DNA of 59,760 nt from Afipia sp. (GTDB lineage Bacteria > Pseudomonadota > Alphaproteobacteria > Rhizobiales > Xanthobacteraceae): contig JAFVHU010000044.1 in assembly GCA_017474385.1 (NCBI GenBank), positions 1 to 59,760 of the forward strand, in the 5' to 3' direction. Positions 1 through 9,366 of this stretch are shown in pieces. The notes below the pieces were generated by a model that worked only from the letters and a program-made list of their open reading frames with translations, had not been told where the DNA came from and made no database searches. Position 1 is the stretch's first letter. The number at the start of each line of letters is the position of its first letter. A program made the translations under genes and the position numbers.

Positions 1-141
1 TACTACAACTTCGACACCACCAACGTGGCCTACACCAACGCTGGCGCTCGCGCACTCTCCTACACGGACGACCTCCACACCGTGAAGGTTGGCGTCAACT
101 ACCGCTTCAACTGGGGTGGTCCGGTCGTCGCGAAGTACTAA
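1..141 (+). CDS. outer-membrane beta-barrel porin (Omp25/RopB-like), 3' end only
   Basis: The first 46 codons are the end of a protein whose start lies outside the window. The visible sequence is alternating aromatic and polar, as in a beta-barrel strand, and ends with VGVNYRFNWGGPVVAKY before TAA. That ending is typical of the Omp25/Omp31-type small porins that rhizobia carry in many copies. A strong intrinsic terminator follows at once, so this is the last gene of its transcript. Family assignment rests only on this terminal segment; which paralogue it is cannot be told. Confidence 0.75.
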   Translation, partial: YYNFDTTNVAYTNAGARALSYTDDLHTVKVGVNYRFNWGGPVVAKY

Positions 142-163
142 TAAGTTTTCTCCAGACAAACTT

Positions 164-191
164 AAGGCCCCGGTTTCCCGGGGCCTTTTTT
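164..191 (+). terminator. intrinsic terminator after the porin gene
   Basis: A perfect 10-bp stem (164-173 with 178-187, AAGGCCCCGG pairing with CCGGGGCCTT), a 4-nt loop and a run of six T make a textbook Rho-independent terminator 22 bases after the porin stop codon. On the other strand the stem is preceded by the stop of the facing oxidoreductase gene (212), so it may serve both transcripts. Confidence 0.9.
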
Positions 192-211
192 GTTGAGATG
201 CGGATGATCGA

Positions 212-1342
212 TCAGACTTTATTTGGGTTGATAAGAAACTTCTCACCCGTTGCGCGCTTGCCGTACACGGCGATGTTTGAGAGCTGCAGCGCTTCCTGAA
301 GCGATACGACTTGCGTGTAATGGCTGGCAAACGTGGTCTTGAGTTCGGCGGCAACGCGTTCGCGCAGCTTCTGCGCCTCAGCGGGTCCGACTTTCTGCAG
401 GAACGGAAACAGCAGCCAGCCGCCGAGGCCCCAGGCCATTCCGAAGTTTCTGTTGAGCTCCGTCGGGCGCATATCGAGACCGCCATAGATGTAGACCTGC
501 TTGTGAACAGCCGACCCGTAACGGCTGTAGACCTTCGCAGTCTTGTTGGCGGCAACTTCCATGCAACTCAGGATCTGGCCCGGGAGCTTGCCTCCGCCGA
601 TGGCATCGAACGCCAGCGTCGCGCCGGTTTCCACCAGCGCTTGAGTCAGATCGTCCATGAACGTCGCGGCGGTGGAATTGCAGATGTGGGTCGCGCCGAT
701 CTTGCGGAGAATCTCTTCCTGTTCGGCATTGCGCACGATGTTGACGAGGCCGATGCCGTCCGCGAGGCAAATCTTGTTGAGCATCTGACCGAGATTTGAC
801 GCCGCTGCCGTATGTACGAGCGCCTTGTGTCCCTCCCGCCGCATGGTTTCGGTCATGCCCAGCGCTGTCAGCGGATTGACGAAGCTCGACGCGCCTTCCG
901 CGGCTGTCGTTCCGTCGGGAAGCACCATGCAGTCGGCGGCCTTGATGCAACGGTATTGTGCGTACATGGCGCCGCCGATCATCGCGACCATCTTGCCCAT
1001 CATGGCCTGTGCCCTGCCGGAGCTTCCAGCCGCAACGACGACGCCCGCGCCTTCGTTGCCGACGGGCATTGATTCATCAAGCCGTCCCGCCATGGCTTTC
1101 ATCAGCGGCTCGGGGACGGATGCGGTCACGACGACACCGTCGCCAGCGCCGGACGATTTGGCCGTCGTCATGTCGGCGGTGCCCACAAGCAGACCGAGAT
1201 CGGAAGGGTTGATCGGCGAGCCCTCGACCCGGACGATAACCTCGTCGGCCGCCGGCTCCGGAATCTTGACCTTGACCAGCGACAGTTCGAGTTCGCCGCT
1301 TTTCTTGATCAAGGAGCGAAGCTGAAGTCCCTCGAAACCCAT
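212..1342 (-). CDS. zinc-independent quinone-oxidoreductase-like dehydrogenase (MDR superfamily)
   Basis: The 376-residue product has the medium-chain dehydrogenase/reductase layout: a GroES-like N-terminal half with the quinone-reductase signature SPINPSDLG near residue 43 and EGAGVVVAAGSSG near 98, then a Rossmann half with a loose nucleotide-binding segment around residue 180. The catalytic-zinc cysteines of alcohol dehydrogenases are absent, which favours an NAD(P)H:quinone or enoyl reductase role over an alcohol dehydrogenase. The start is fixed by GGGAGGTC five bases upstream. It is divergent from a LysR gene across 177 bp, so that regulator may control it. The substrate is unknown. Confidence 0.8.
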   Translation of the reverse strand: MGFEGLQLRSLIKKSGELELSLVKVKIPEPAADEVIVRVEGSPINPSDLGLLVGTADMTTAKSSGAGDGVVVTASVPEPLMKAMAGRLDESMPVGNEGAGVVVAAGSSGRAQAMMGKMVAMIGGAMYAQYRCIKAADCMVLPDGTTAAEGASSFVNPLTALGMTETMRREGHKALVHTAAASNLGQMLNKICLADGIGLVNIVRNAEQEEILRKIGATHICNSTAATFMDDLTQALVETGATLAFDAIGGGKLPGQILSCMEVAANKTAKVYSRYGSAVHKQVYIYGGLDMRPTELNRNFGMAWGLGGWLLFPFLQKVGPAEAQKLRERVAAELKTTFASHYTQVVSLQEALQLSNIAVYGKRATGEKFLINPNKV

Positions 1343-1519
1343 AATGACCTCCCGTGACGATTTAGATGCTTGTTAAAAGGCCGCTTGCTGCTTCATGCTG
1401 ACGGCAACCGGCGCACTTTGCTATGGATTGAAGCCCGCAGGCAATGAGGGGATTCAAATATAAATGTTTGGCTGCCGCGGCTACATGGGTGATTTTCGGA
1501 CGCGTCTTGCGGAGGGCCG

Positions 1520-2431
1520 ATGCGTTTTCTGACGCTGCGATACTTTAATGCGGTTGCAAAGCTCGGCTCGATCCGGAAAGCGGCTGACCGGCTTCATGTC
1601 GCGCCGTCAGCGGTCAGCAGACAGATCGCGCAGCTTGAGCATGAGCTTGATGCCATCCTTTTCGAGCGCTCCAAGAGTGGTGTCCGGCTCACCGCGGCCG
1701 GCGAGGTTCTCGCTCGGCAGAGTCATCGCATCTTCCGCGATCTTGATCGCGCGCGTGCCGGGATCGATGATCTTCGGGGCCTGCGCCGCGGCGACGTCAG
1801 CCTTTGGGTGATCGAAGGTTTCGTCACGGGCTTGCTGCCCAATCTCCTCGCCGACTTCCAGCGCCGTTACCCGGCCGTCGCCTTCAAGGTTCAAACCGCG
1901 TCGACCGATCGGATCACCGAGGCTTTGCTGGAAGACGAGGCCGATATCGGCATCACGTTCAACGCCTCACCGCGCGCCGAAATCGAAACCATCGCGGAAT
2001 TTCCAGAACCGGTTTCCTGTCTGGTCGCCCGTGATCACAAGTACGCAAATCGCAAGAGCCTCAGTCTGGATGAAATCTGCAAGGAGCCTCTGGCGCTTCC
2101 CGATCACAGCTTCGGTATCCGGCAGTCGTTCGAGCGGACTGTTGCAAAACATAAACTGAATCCGCGGGTGCTGGTCACCACCAACTCGCTGGAACTGACC
2201 AATACGATGGCCGTGACCGGTCAGTTCATTGCATTCAAACCGGCGCTGGCGGTGATCACGCAGCTCGGATCAGGCCAGCTTCGCGCGATCCCGGTGGCCG
2301 ATGCTGAACTCGCGGCCGCACGATCGAGCATCAGTGTGCATCGGGACAGGCCGCTCTCTCACGCGGCGCAGGAGTTTCTCAAGCTGCTGACCACGACAAT
2401 CAGGGCATCCAAGGCGAAAACCCGCAAATAA
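1520..2431 (+). CDS. LysR-family transcriptional regulator
   Basis: The 303-residue protein opens with the LysR helix-turn-helix (GSIRKAADRLHVAPSAVSRQ at about 16-35), followed by the linker helix and a periplasmic-binding-protein-like effector domain (from about residue 90). It lies between a divergent oxidoreductase and the downstream ABC/Rut-like operon, which begins 200 bp after it on the same strand; LysR proteins usually control divergent or adjacent genes, so either is a candidate target. No co-inducer can be inferred. Confidence 0.9.
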   Translation: MRFLTLRYFNAVAKLGSIRKAADRLHVAPSAVSRQIAQLEHELDAILFERSKSGVRLTAAGEVLARQSHRIFRDLDRARAGIDDLRGLRRGDVSLWVIEGFVTGLLPNLLADFQRRYPAVAFKVQTASTDRITEALLEDEADIGITFNASPRAEIETIAEFPEPVSCLVARDHKYANRKSLSLDEICKEPLALPDHSFGIRQSFERTVAKHKLNPRVLVTTNSLELTNTMAVTGQFIAFKPALAVITQLGSGQLRAIPVADAELAAARSSISVHRDRPLSHAAQEFLKLLTTTIRASKAKTRK

Positions 2432-2630
2432 GAGGTGTTGCCTTTTTTGCAGGATCGCATGACAGATTCTCGACTTTAAAGAACGATAAATGCTCCATAG
2501 CCTGCGTGAGCGAACTTTGGGGGCAGAAGATTCGGTTCTGTAGACGTGGATTGGAAAATCGATCTCCCGAAGAGAACTCATTTCCCGTCGCGGTTGCCGG
2601 CGCGGCCATCCTATCAGGAGACCATGGAAC

Positions 2631-3677
2631 ATGACCTCGCCCAAACCTGAAGCGACATCGCTCGCAATGCCGACCCGCCGGAGTTTGCTGATAGGGACCG
2701 GTGCACTCGGCATGACGGCGGCATTTCCCATGCCGGGCATCGCGCAAGGCCGGACCAAGGTGATCGTGTCCGAGGCGATTCATATCGCGCTCTATACCCC
2801 GCTCTATGTCGCGATGCGCAAGGATATGTTCGCGAGACAGGGCCTCGACGTTGAACTCTCCACCGCGGGCGGTATAGCAGTGCCTGTTTCGGTGCTACTC
2901 GCCAACCGGGCGCAGTTCGCGCTGACCGGCACCGGCATGTCGGTCAACTCCACCCTCGAAGGCGGCAAGATGAAGTGCATCGCCAAGGTCGCGGGCGGCA
3001 TTTCACTTTTCGCGATCGCAAAGCCCGGTCTCAAGATCAAATCGCTGGCCGATCTCAAGGGCAAGACCATCGCCACGCTGCGATTCCCGTCCAACACGAT
3101 TTCGACGCCGACCTACTTGATGCGCAGCGTCGGCGGGTTCGATCCGAAGGACGCAGGCGTGAACTTCCTCGAATTGCCCCCCGGTGCGCAGGCCGCTGCT
3201 GTCAAGGATGGTCGCGCCGATCTCGCCATTGCGTTCGACTGGGACGCCAGCATCGGCGTCACCCAGTTCGGGCTGGAGGTGGTCTACTCGTTCGCCGACA
3301 TTCTCGGGCCGATCGCCTTCTCGTCCGTGTTTGTCACCGAGCCGTATCTCAAGAGCAATGGCGAAACGGTTCAGAAATTCACTAACGCGCTCGCGGAAGC
3401 GATGAAGCTGCTGCACACCGATCCGAACACCTTCGAGGAAGTCAGCCGGTTGGAATTTCCAACCGTCGCGCCCGATGTCGTCAAGCTCGGCGCGAAGAAC
3501 TTCATGACCACGAAGAACGTGGTGCCGCGCAACCCGGTCATCACCAAGGAAGATTGGGATGCGATCATGAAGCACGAAAGCGGTGCGGGCACGCTCAAGA
3601 AGACACTGCCCTACGAAGAAATGGTCGATACGGCGTTCGCCGCCAAGGCGGCGTCTGACTTCGGCCTGAAAAGCTGA
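2631..3677 (+). CDS. ABC transporter periplasmic binding protein, NMT1/SsuA type
   Basis: The 348-residue protein has a twin-arginine export signal ([13 protein letters not shown], residues 9-21; cleavage probably after GIAQG), then an NMT1/THI5-like fold that starts with a conserved [13 protein letters not shown] segment. This family binds nitrate, sulfonates, pyrimidine precursors, phthalates and similar small anions or heterocycles. AGGAG ten bases before the ATG sets the start. It is the first gene of an operon with matching permease (4854) and ATPase (6523) genes interrupted by RutB-, RutC- and RutD-like enzymes, so its ligand is presumably the substrate of those enzymes. Confidence 0.85.
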   Translation: MTSPKPEATSLAMPTRRSLLIGTGALGMTAAFPMPGIAQGRTKVIVSEAIHIALYTPLYVAMRKDMFARQGLDVELSTAGGIAVPVSVLLANRAQFALTGTGMSVNSTLEGGKMKCIAKVAGGISLFAIAKPGLKIKSLADLKGKTIATLRFPSNTISTPTYLMRSVGGFDPKDAGVNFLELPPGAQAAAVKDGRADLAIAFDWDASIGVTQFGLEVVYSFADILGPIAFSSVFVTEPYLKSNGETVQKFTNALAEAMKLLHTDPNTFEEVSRLEFPTVAPDVVKLGAKNFMTTKNVVPRNPVITKEDWDAIMKHESGAGTLKKTLPYEEMVDTAFAAKAASDFGLKS

Positions 3678-3691
3678 CCTCAAAAGCGAAC

Positions 3692-4405
3692 ATGATCATG
3701 AACCTGCCTCAGACGTTGCCGCGTCACGACAATAGCCTTGTGCTGGGCGCCAAGCCGGAAGAATTCCCTCTCTCGACTGATGAGACTGCGCTGATCGTTG
3801 TCGATATGCAAAATGCCTACGCTTCGCCGGGCGGTTATCTCGACCTTGCCGGTTTCGACGTGACCGGCACCAAGCCGGTCATCGCCGCGGTGGCGGAGAC
3901 GATCGAAATCTCGCGCAAGCTCGGCCTCACCATCGTCTTTTTCCAGAACGGCTGGGATGCGGAAAAACAGGAAGCCGGCACACCGGACTCTCCAAACTGG
4001 TGGAAGTCGAACGCGCTGAAGACGATGCGTGCGCGGCCCGAACTCGACGGCCAGCTCATCACGCGCGGAACCTGGGACTACGAACTGGTCGAGAAGATCA
4101 AGCCGTTGCCCGGCGAGATTGTTTTGCCGAAGCCGCGTTACAGTGGATTCTCCGGAACCCAGCTCGACGGCATGCTGCGGGCCCGGCGGATCCGCAATTT
4201 GCTGGTGGTGGGGGTTGCCAGCAATGTCTGCGTGGAATCCACCATCCGCGACGCCTATTTCCTGGAATACTTCCCGATCATGGTGAAGGACGCCACGCTT
4301 CAGGCTGGTCCGGTCTCCTTGCAGGAGGCCACGGTCTACAATGTCGAAACATTTTTCGGCTGGACCACTACGGTCAGCGAACTGCGAAGCTTGACCAACC
4401 GCTGA
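3692..4405 (+). CDS. RutB-like isochorismatase-fold amidohydrolase
   Basis: The 237-residue protein closely resembles E. coli RutB, the ureidoacrylate/peroxyureidoacrylate amidohydrolase of uracil breakdown. Shared stretches include [20 protein letters not shown] near residue 33 and LPKPRYSGF near 145. The catalytic triad of the cysteine hydrolase family is complete: Asp in VVDMQ, Lys in LPKPRY and Cys in ASNVCVEST. It begins 14 bp after the binding-protein gene and precedes a RutC-like gene. As no RutA oxygenase is present, the natural substrate may be an imported ureido or carbamoyl acid and not a uracil ring-opening product. That last point is inference. Confidence 0.85.
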   Translation: MIMNLPQTLPRHDNSLVLGAKPEEFPLSTDETALIVVDMQNAYASPGGYLDLAGFDVTGTKPVIAAVAETIEISRKLGLTIVFFQNGWDAEKQEAGTPDSPNWWKSNALKTMRARPELDGQLITRGTWDYELVEKIKPLPGEIVLPKPRYSGFSGTQLDGMLRARRIRNLLVVGVASNVCVESTIRDAYFLEYFPIMVKDATLQAGPVSLQEATVYNVETFFGWTTTVSELRSLTNR

Positions 4406-4458
4406 CGTTTTCTGTCCCATCAATCATAACGATTCGCCAAGAACCCGAGGAGCCCGAT

Positions 4459-4851
4459 ATGCCCCGTAAACCTGTCATTCCCGCTGGCTCGCCGCCTCCG
4501 ATGGCGCCCTATTCGCCGGGTGTGGTTGCGGACAACATCCTCTATGTCTCTGGCGTTCTGGCCATGGACGCCAGCGGCAAGACGGTGGGTGTTGGCGATG
4601 CGACGGCGCAGACCCGCGCCGTCCTGGAGTCGATCAAGAGCATCGTCGAGGCTGCCGGCGGCACGATGGCTGACGTGACCATGAACTCAATCTTCCTCAA
4701 GGATCTCGGTGACTATGCCGCCATGAATGCGGTCTACAAGGAGTTCTTTCCGAGCGAATTTCCGGCGCGCTACTGCATTCGCGCGGATCTCGTCAAACCC
4801 GAATTCCTCGTGGAAATCGCGTCCATCGCGCATCTGCCCAAGGCCCGCTGA
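4459..4851 (+). CDS. RutC-like RidA/YjgF-family deaminase
   Basis: The start chosen is the ATG at 4459, which has GAGGAG eight bases upstream and gives a 130-residue protein beginning [11 protein letters not shown], aligning with E. coli RutC from its first residue. Conserved RutC/RidA features include [10 protein letters not shown] near residue 19, [13 protein letters not shown] near 63 and the RidA arginine in [11 protein letters not shown] near 105. RutC-type proteins hydrolyse aminoacrylate or 3-aminoacrylate-like enamines. The gene stops two bases before the permease start, so it is translated as part of the ABC operon. Confidence 0.88.
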   Translation: MPRKPVIPAGSPPPMAPYSPGVVADNILYVSGVLAMDASGKTVGVGDATAQTRAVLESIKSIVEAAGGTMADVTMNSIFLKDLGDYAAMNAVYKEFFPSEFPARYCIRADLVKPEFLVEIASIAHLPKAR

Positions 4852-4853
4852 GT

Positions 4854-5633
4854 ATGACGGAACAGGCACAACAGCGCGGCCTCTTGATATCGCCGTGGCT
4901 GCTGATCCTGCTCGGACAGATCGCGCTGACGGTCGGCTTCCTCGGGTTGTGGGAGATCGCCATCCGGGCCGAATGGCTGCCCGTCTATCTCTATGGCCAG
5001 CCGAGCGGCATCGCGAAGAAGTTCGTCACGCTGCTGGCCGACGGAACGCTGTTGCAGTCCACCCTGGTGACCGGTCTCGAATCCCTGATCGGGTTTGTTA
5101 TCGGTTGCTTTTTCGGCAGTGTCGCGGGTCTCGGACTGTGGCTGACCCCGCGTCTTGCACTCATGCTGCGGCCATTCATTGTCGCCATCAACGGCCTGCC
5201 CAAGATCGCGCTGGCGCCGCTGATCATTGTCTGGTTCGGCATCGGCATCGAATCCAAGATCGCTATCGCAGCTATCATCACATTCATTGTGTCGCTGATG
5301 ACCGCCTATAGCGGCTCGCAGGAAGTCGATCAGGATCTGATCCGGCTGATGCGTTCTCTCGGCGCGACCCGGTGGCAGACTTTCCGGAAGATTGTAGCGC
5401 CGGCGACCATGCCCTGGATCATCTCGGGTCTGCGGCTGAATGTCGGGTTTGCCCTGATCGGCGCGGTGGTCGGCGAATATATCGCCGCCAAGCAGGGGCT
5501 CGGTTTTCTCGTCTATTACGCCGGCACGCTTTACGACCTCAACGCGGTCTGGGTGGGCCTGTTCGCACTGATGCTGCTCGCGCTGGTGCTCGACTACAGC
5601 GTCACGCTGCTCGAACGGTGGCTCAGCTACTGA
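4854..5633 (+). CDS. ABC transporter permease, SsuC/TauC type
   Basis: This 259-residue membrane protein has about six hydrophobic helices and the permease EAA-type loop around residues 150-190 (RSLGATRWQTFRKIVAPATMP), which contacts the ATPase. It belongs to the BPD_transp_1 family that works with NMT1-like binding proteins. The ATG lies two bases after the RutC-like stop codon. Its partners are the binding protein at 2631 and the ATPase at 6523. Confidence 0.9.
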   Translation: MTEQAQQRGLLISPWLLILLGQIALTVGFLGLWEIAIRAEWLPVYLYGQPSGIAKKFVTLLADGTLLQSTLVTGLESLIGFVIGCFFGSVAGLGLWLTPRLALMLRPFIVAINGLPKIALAPLIIVWFGIGIESKIAIAAIITFIVSLMTAYSGSQEVDQDLIRLMRSLGATRWQTFRKIVAPATMPWIISGLRLNVGFALIGAVVGEYIAAKQGLGFLVYYAGTLYDLNAVWVGLFALMLLALVLDYSVTLLERWLSY

Positions 5634-5679
5634 TGCCGCGCCTCACGACAAGACGCTTGCAAGAATAACGGAGAGTTTG

Positions 5680-6523
5680 ATGCCGGTAGCACAGGTGAAC
5701 GGAACGGAGATCGCTTAACGAGGTGATCGGCAACGGCGAGCCTGTCCTGCTGGTCGCCGGCATCGGCGGCGCGGGAAGCTATTTCAAGCCGAATATCGAG
5801 GCCATCGCGGCGAAGCATCAGGTTGTGCTGCACGATCATCGCGGCACCGGCGGCTCGCGTCAGGACCGCATCATTTATTCGGTACCGCAAATGACCGATG
5901 ACATGATCGCGCTGATGGACGAACTGGGGATCGAAGCGGCGCACATTGTCGGTCATTCAACCGGCGCGGCGATGGCACACGACATGGCGCTGCGCTTTCC
6001 GTCGCGGATCAAGAGTGCGGTGCTTTATGCCGGATGGGCGACGTCCGACGCCTATTTCAGGCGGTGCTTCGAGGTCCGCAAGCGTGTCCTGCAGACAAGT
6101 GGCCCGCTGCATTATGTCAAGACCACGCCGCTGTTTCTCAATCCGCCCTGGTGGGTCAGCGCGAACATCGCTCGCCTTGAAGCGGAGGAGCCCGCTGCGG
6201 CCGCGGCGCTGGCGCCGACGGACATCATGCTGAGCCGCATCGAAGCGATCTGTTCGTACTCGCCGGGCGAAGCGCTGCGACAGATCACATGCCCGTGCCT
6301 CATCACCTGTTCCAAAGACGATCATCTGACACCGCTATTTTACTCGGAGCGGATGGCAAAGCTGATGCCGAAGGCCGACACCTTCTATTTCGAGACCGGC
6401 GGTCACGCCGTGTCGGTGGTGTTGCCGGATCAGTTCAACGCCGTCGTGCTGTCGTATCTCGACGCCGTGATTGCCGGACGCAAATGGCAGGCGCCAGAAT
6501 TGACCTATCCGGAGATCGCCTGA
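5680..6523 (+). pseudogene. RutD-like alpha/beta hydrolase with a one-base frameshift near its start
   Basis: Translation from the ATG at 5680, which has GGAGAG four bases upstream, gives MPVAQVNGTEIA and then stops at TAA 5716-5718. Removing one of the two A residues at 5717-5718 restores TEIAYEVIGNGEP and joins the reading frame that runs to 6523. That frame encodes a RutD-like hydrolase: GIGGAGSYF and HDHRGTGGS oxyanion-side motifs, nucleophile elbow GHSTG, late Asp in CSKDDHLTP and His in GGHAVS. A GTG at 5723 could start a slightly shortened protein but has no good ribosome site. Its stop overlaps the ATPase start (ATGA). It could be a real mutation, a sequencing error, or rescued by the GTG. 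Confidence 0.8.
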
Positions 6524-7320
6524 TGAACGATGCGGCCGCTGCCGACGGAGACGTTCTGACCGCCCATGAGGTGGGCATGGTCTTCAATGCCGAAAGCGCG
6601 AATCCGGTTCGTGCGCTTGGCAACATCTCCTTCGGTCTGCGCAAGCGCGAGGTACTCGCCATCGTCGGACCATCAGGCTGCGGCAAGACCACTCTGTTCA
6701 ATATTATTGCGGGGCTGATTTCGCCAACCATGGGAAGTGTGTCGGTCAACGGCGTGCAGGTGGCAGGCGCCAAGGGCCACGTCGGCTACATGCTGCAGAA
6801 GGACATGCTGCTGCCATGGCGCAGCGTGCTGGACAACGTGACGCTGGGTCTGGAAGTGCGTGGTGTGGCGCGCGCCGAAGCCGAGGAAATCGCGCACCGG
6901 TTGATCACATCCTATGGCCTGGGTGGATTCGAGAAGGCGAAACCCGCAACATTGTCCGGCGGTATGCGTCAGCGCGTGGCCTTCATGCGGACGCTGGCGT
7001 TCGATCCCGACGTGATCCTGCTGGACGAGCCTTTCTCGGCGCTGGATTTTCAGACCCGCCTTTTGCTGCAAGGCGAGGTGCAGCGGATCATTCGTGAGCG
7101 CGGCAAGAGCGTGATTCTGGTGACGCATGACATCGGCGAAGCGATCACGATGGCTGACCGCATTGTCGTCATGACCAACCGGCCCGCAACCGTGCGCAGC
7201 CTGCATACCATCGAATTGTCGGCCACCGAGCGCGATCCGGTGACCATTCGTACCAACCCGCTCTACAACGAGTACTTCAACCGCATCTGGTCGGAGCTCG
7301 AGATCAGACGGGAAGTGTAA
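6523..7320 (+). CDS. ABC transporter ATPase, SsuB/TauB type
   Basis: The 265-residue protein has Walker A GPSGCGKTT (about residue 46), the ABC signature LSGGMRQR (about 145), Walker B VILLDEPFSALD (about 166) and the switch His in LVTHDIGEA. This subfamily energises NMT1-type importers, matching the binding protein and permease upstream. Its ATG overlaps the stop of the frameshifted RutD-like gene, so normal expression may depend on translation through that gene; the frameshift could therefore reduce transporter levels. It ends the operon; a LysR gene faces it 5 bp away. Confidence 0.92.
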   Translation: MNDAAAADGDVLTAHEVGMVFNAESANPVRALGNISFGLRKREVLAIVGPSGCGKTTLFNIIAGLISPTMGSVSVNGVQVAGAKGHVGYMLQKDMLLPWRSVLDNVTLGLEVRGVARAEAEEIAHRLITSYGLGGFEKAKPATLSGGMRQRVAFMRTLAFDPDVILLDEPFSALDFQTRLLLQGEVQRIIRERGKSVILVTHDIGEAITMADRIVVMTNRPATVRSLHTIELSATERDPVTIRTNPLYNEYFNRIWSELEIRREV

Positions 7321-7325
7321 GAGTC

Positions 7326-8225
7326 TCACGCCTTCGCCGCGCCGCTGAGCAGCACGCGGTCCGCTCGCGAGCGCTGCGTGACGAAATCGATGACCGCGCG
7401 AACAGCCGGCAGATCGATCAGGTCGGGATGCGCCAGCAGCCAGATGTCGGAAATGCCCGCCAGCTTGTGCGGTGCGACCCGGATCAGGTCGTCGTGGGCG
7501 TCGGCGACGATGCAGGACATCGCGCAAATCCCGACGCCGGCGCGGACCGCCGCCAGCATGTCAGCCTGCGACGAACAGCGCATCACCACGGTCGCCTCTC
7601 GTGCGACATGATCGCTCCAGCGTCCGAGTTCGGCGTTTGAGGCGCGGTCCGCGAAGCCGACGATGTTGTGATGTTTCCAGTCGTCACGGTGCTTGGGCAG
7701 GGAATGGCGCGCCGCATAGTCCCGCGAGGCATAGAAGCCGACGCCGAGCCGCGCGATCTTGCGGCCGACCAGGTTCTCGTCGCCGCTTTGATAGATGCGC
7801 AGCACGATATCGGCCTCGCGCTTGCGGACGCTGACGGGGAACGGGTGCGTGACGAATTCGATCTGAACGTCGGGGTGGCTCTCGATGAAGGATGCCATAT
7901 GCGGCATCAGCCAGTAGGCGGTCAGCGTCGGGCCGATCGAGAATTTAACAAGGCCGCGTGCTTTGGCGCCGGTGGCTGACACCGCGGCTTCGGCCCGCAA
8001 CGCGGCCGCTTCCATTGCTGCAGTGTGTTCGCGGAAGCGGCGGCCCTGCGCCGTCAGCGCCAGTCCGTCATTGGAGCGGACGAACAGTTTGGTCCCGAGC
8101 TGCGCTTCCAGCGCCGCGATCTCGCGGCCGACCGTCGGATGGCTTGAACGCAAACGGCGGGCTGCGCCGAGATAGCTGCCGGATTCGGCGACAGCGATAA
8201 AGGTCCGGCAAAGATCCCAATCCAT
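7326..8225 (-). CDS. LysR-family transcriptional regulator
   Basis: The protein of about 299 residues starts at the ATG 8225 (MDWDLCRTFIAVAES), the usual LysR beginning; the longer reading from a TTG at 8255 would run into the divergent promoter. The helix-turn-helix is GSYLGAARRLRSSHPTVGRE at about 16-35. The effector domain follows from about 85. It is divergent from the nitronate monooxygenase gene, with 95 bp between starts, and converges on the ABC ATPase. The monooxygenase gene is its most likely target. Confidence 0.88.
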   Translation of the reverse strand: MDWDLCRTFIAVAESGSYLGAARRLRSSHPTVGREIAALEAQLGTKLFVRSNDGLALTAQGRRFREHTAAMEAAALRAEAAVSATGAKARGLVKFSIGPTLTAYWLMPHMASFIESHPDVQIEFVTHPFPVSVRKREADIVLRIYQSGDENLVGRKIARLGVGFYASRDYAARHSLPKHRDDWKHHNIVGFADRASNAELGRWSDHVAREATVVMRCSSQADMLAAVRAGVGICAMSCIVADAHDDLIRVAPHKLAGISDIWLLAHPDLIDLPAVRAVIDFVTQRSRADRVLLSGAAKA

Positions 8226-8320
8226 CTGTTCAATCCTGAAGCTGTAACTGTTCAATATTGGACATTCGGGGCGCCGGTCAAGATGTTATCGTTGCTCACA
8301 TTCAGAACAGGGAACCCCCG
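8226..8320. promoter_or_regulatory. divergent LysR/nitronate monooxygenase promoter with a direct repeat
   Basis: The 95-bp space between the two divergent starts contains the sequence CTGTTCAAT twice, at 8226-8234 and 8248-8256, 22 bases apart (two helical turns). Repeats in phase on one face of the helix are what a LysR tetramer would bind. This is a visual observation; no consensus promoter could be assigned with confidence. Confidence 0.3.
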
Positions 8321-9295
8321 ATGCCGCTTCCAGCCTCGCTCAATGGTACGCTTGAACTGCCCGTTCTCGGCTCGCCGCTCTTTATCGTGTCGGGTCCCGA
8401 ACTGGTGATCGCGCAATGCAAGGCCGGCATCGTCGGCTCGTTTCCGGCGCTGAATGCGCGGCCGGTCGAGAAGCTCGGCGAATGGCTGACCCAGATCGAA
8501 GACGAACTCGGCGAATACCAGGCGTTGAACCCGGACAAGAAGGTCGCGCCCTACGCGGTCAACCAGATCTGCCACGCCTCCAACGACCGTCTGATGAAGG
8601 ACATGGAGACCTGCGTGAAGCACAAGGTTCCAGTCATCATTACCTCGCTGCGTCCGCCGTCCGAGATCGTCGATGCCGCGCATTCCTATGGCGGCGTGGT
8701 GTTCCACGACGTCATCAACGTCAAGCACGCACGCAAGGCCGCGGAGCAGGGCGTCGATGGTCTCATTCTCGTCTGCGCAGGCGCAGGCGGCCACGCCGGG
8801 ACGCTGTCACCGTTCGCGCTGGTGCGCGAAGTGAAGCAGTGGTTCAAGGGCACGATTCTGCTCTCGGGCGCGATCTCCGATGGCTGGGGCATCGCGTCGG
8901 CGCTCGCACTCGGCGCGGACATGGCCTACATGGGCACGCGCTTCATCGCGACCGTCGAGGCCAACGCCGATCCCGCCTACAAGAAGGCGCTGACCGATTA
9001 TGCCGCGCACGACACGGTCTACACCAACCTGTTCACCGGCATTCATGGCAATTACCTCGGCCCGTCGATCGCCGCAGCCGGCCTCGATCCTGATAATCTG
9101 CCGGTCGCCGACAAGACCAAGATGAACTTCGGCTCCGGCGGCAACATGAAGGTCAAGGCCTGGCGCGATATCTGGGGTTCAGGACAGGGCATCGGCCAGA
9201 TTACCGACGTGCCGCCGGTGGCGGAACTGGTCGAGCGCCTCAAGACCGAATTCGCCGAAGCGCGAGGAGATTTCCTGATGCGCGCAAGCGCCTGA
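8321..9295 (+). CDS. nitronate monooxygenase-family FMN enzyme
   Basis: The start is the ATG at 8321 (MPLPASLNG), with GGGAA upstream; a longer reading starts from an unlikely TTG. The 324-residue protein is a TIM barrel of the 2-nitropropane dioxygenase/nitronate monooxygenase family. Supporting motifs are PLFIVSGPEL near the N terminus, CAGAGGHAG near residue 155 (phosphate/FMN site) and GADMAYMGTRFIAT near 205. Such enzymes oxidise alkyl nitronates, but many members act on unknown substrates. It is followed at 71 bp by a LivK-like binding protein and an acyl-CoA synthetase, so it may belong to an acid catabolic cluster. Confidence 0.85.
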   Translation: MPLPASLNGTLELPVLGSPLFIVSGPELVIAQCKAGIVGSFPALNARPVEKLGEWLTQIEDELGEYQALNPDKKVAPYAVNQICHASNDRLMKDMETCVKHKVPVIITSLRPPSEIVDAAHSYGGVVFHDVINVKHARKAAEQGVDGLILVCAGAGGHAGTLSPFALVREVKQWFKGTILLSGAISDGWGIASALALGADMAYMGTRFIATVEANADPAYKKALTDYAAHDTVYTNLFTGIHGNYLGPSIAAAGLDPDNLPVADKTKMNFGSGGNMKVKAWRDIWGSGQGIGQITDVPPVAELVERLKTEFAEARGDFLMRASA

Positions 9296-9366
9296 CGGAA
9301 AATTTGGGTACGCGCGCATAAGCGCGGTCCACCACAAGAAAACAAACAAATCAGGGAGGAAACACC

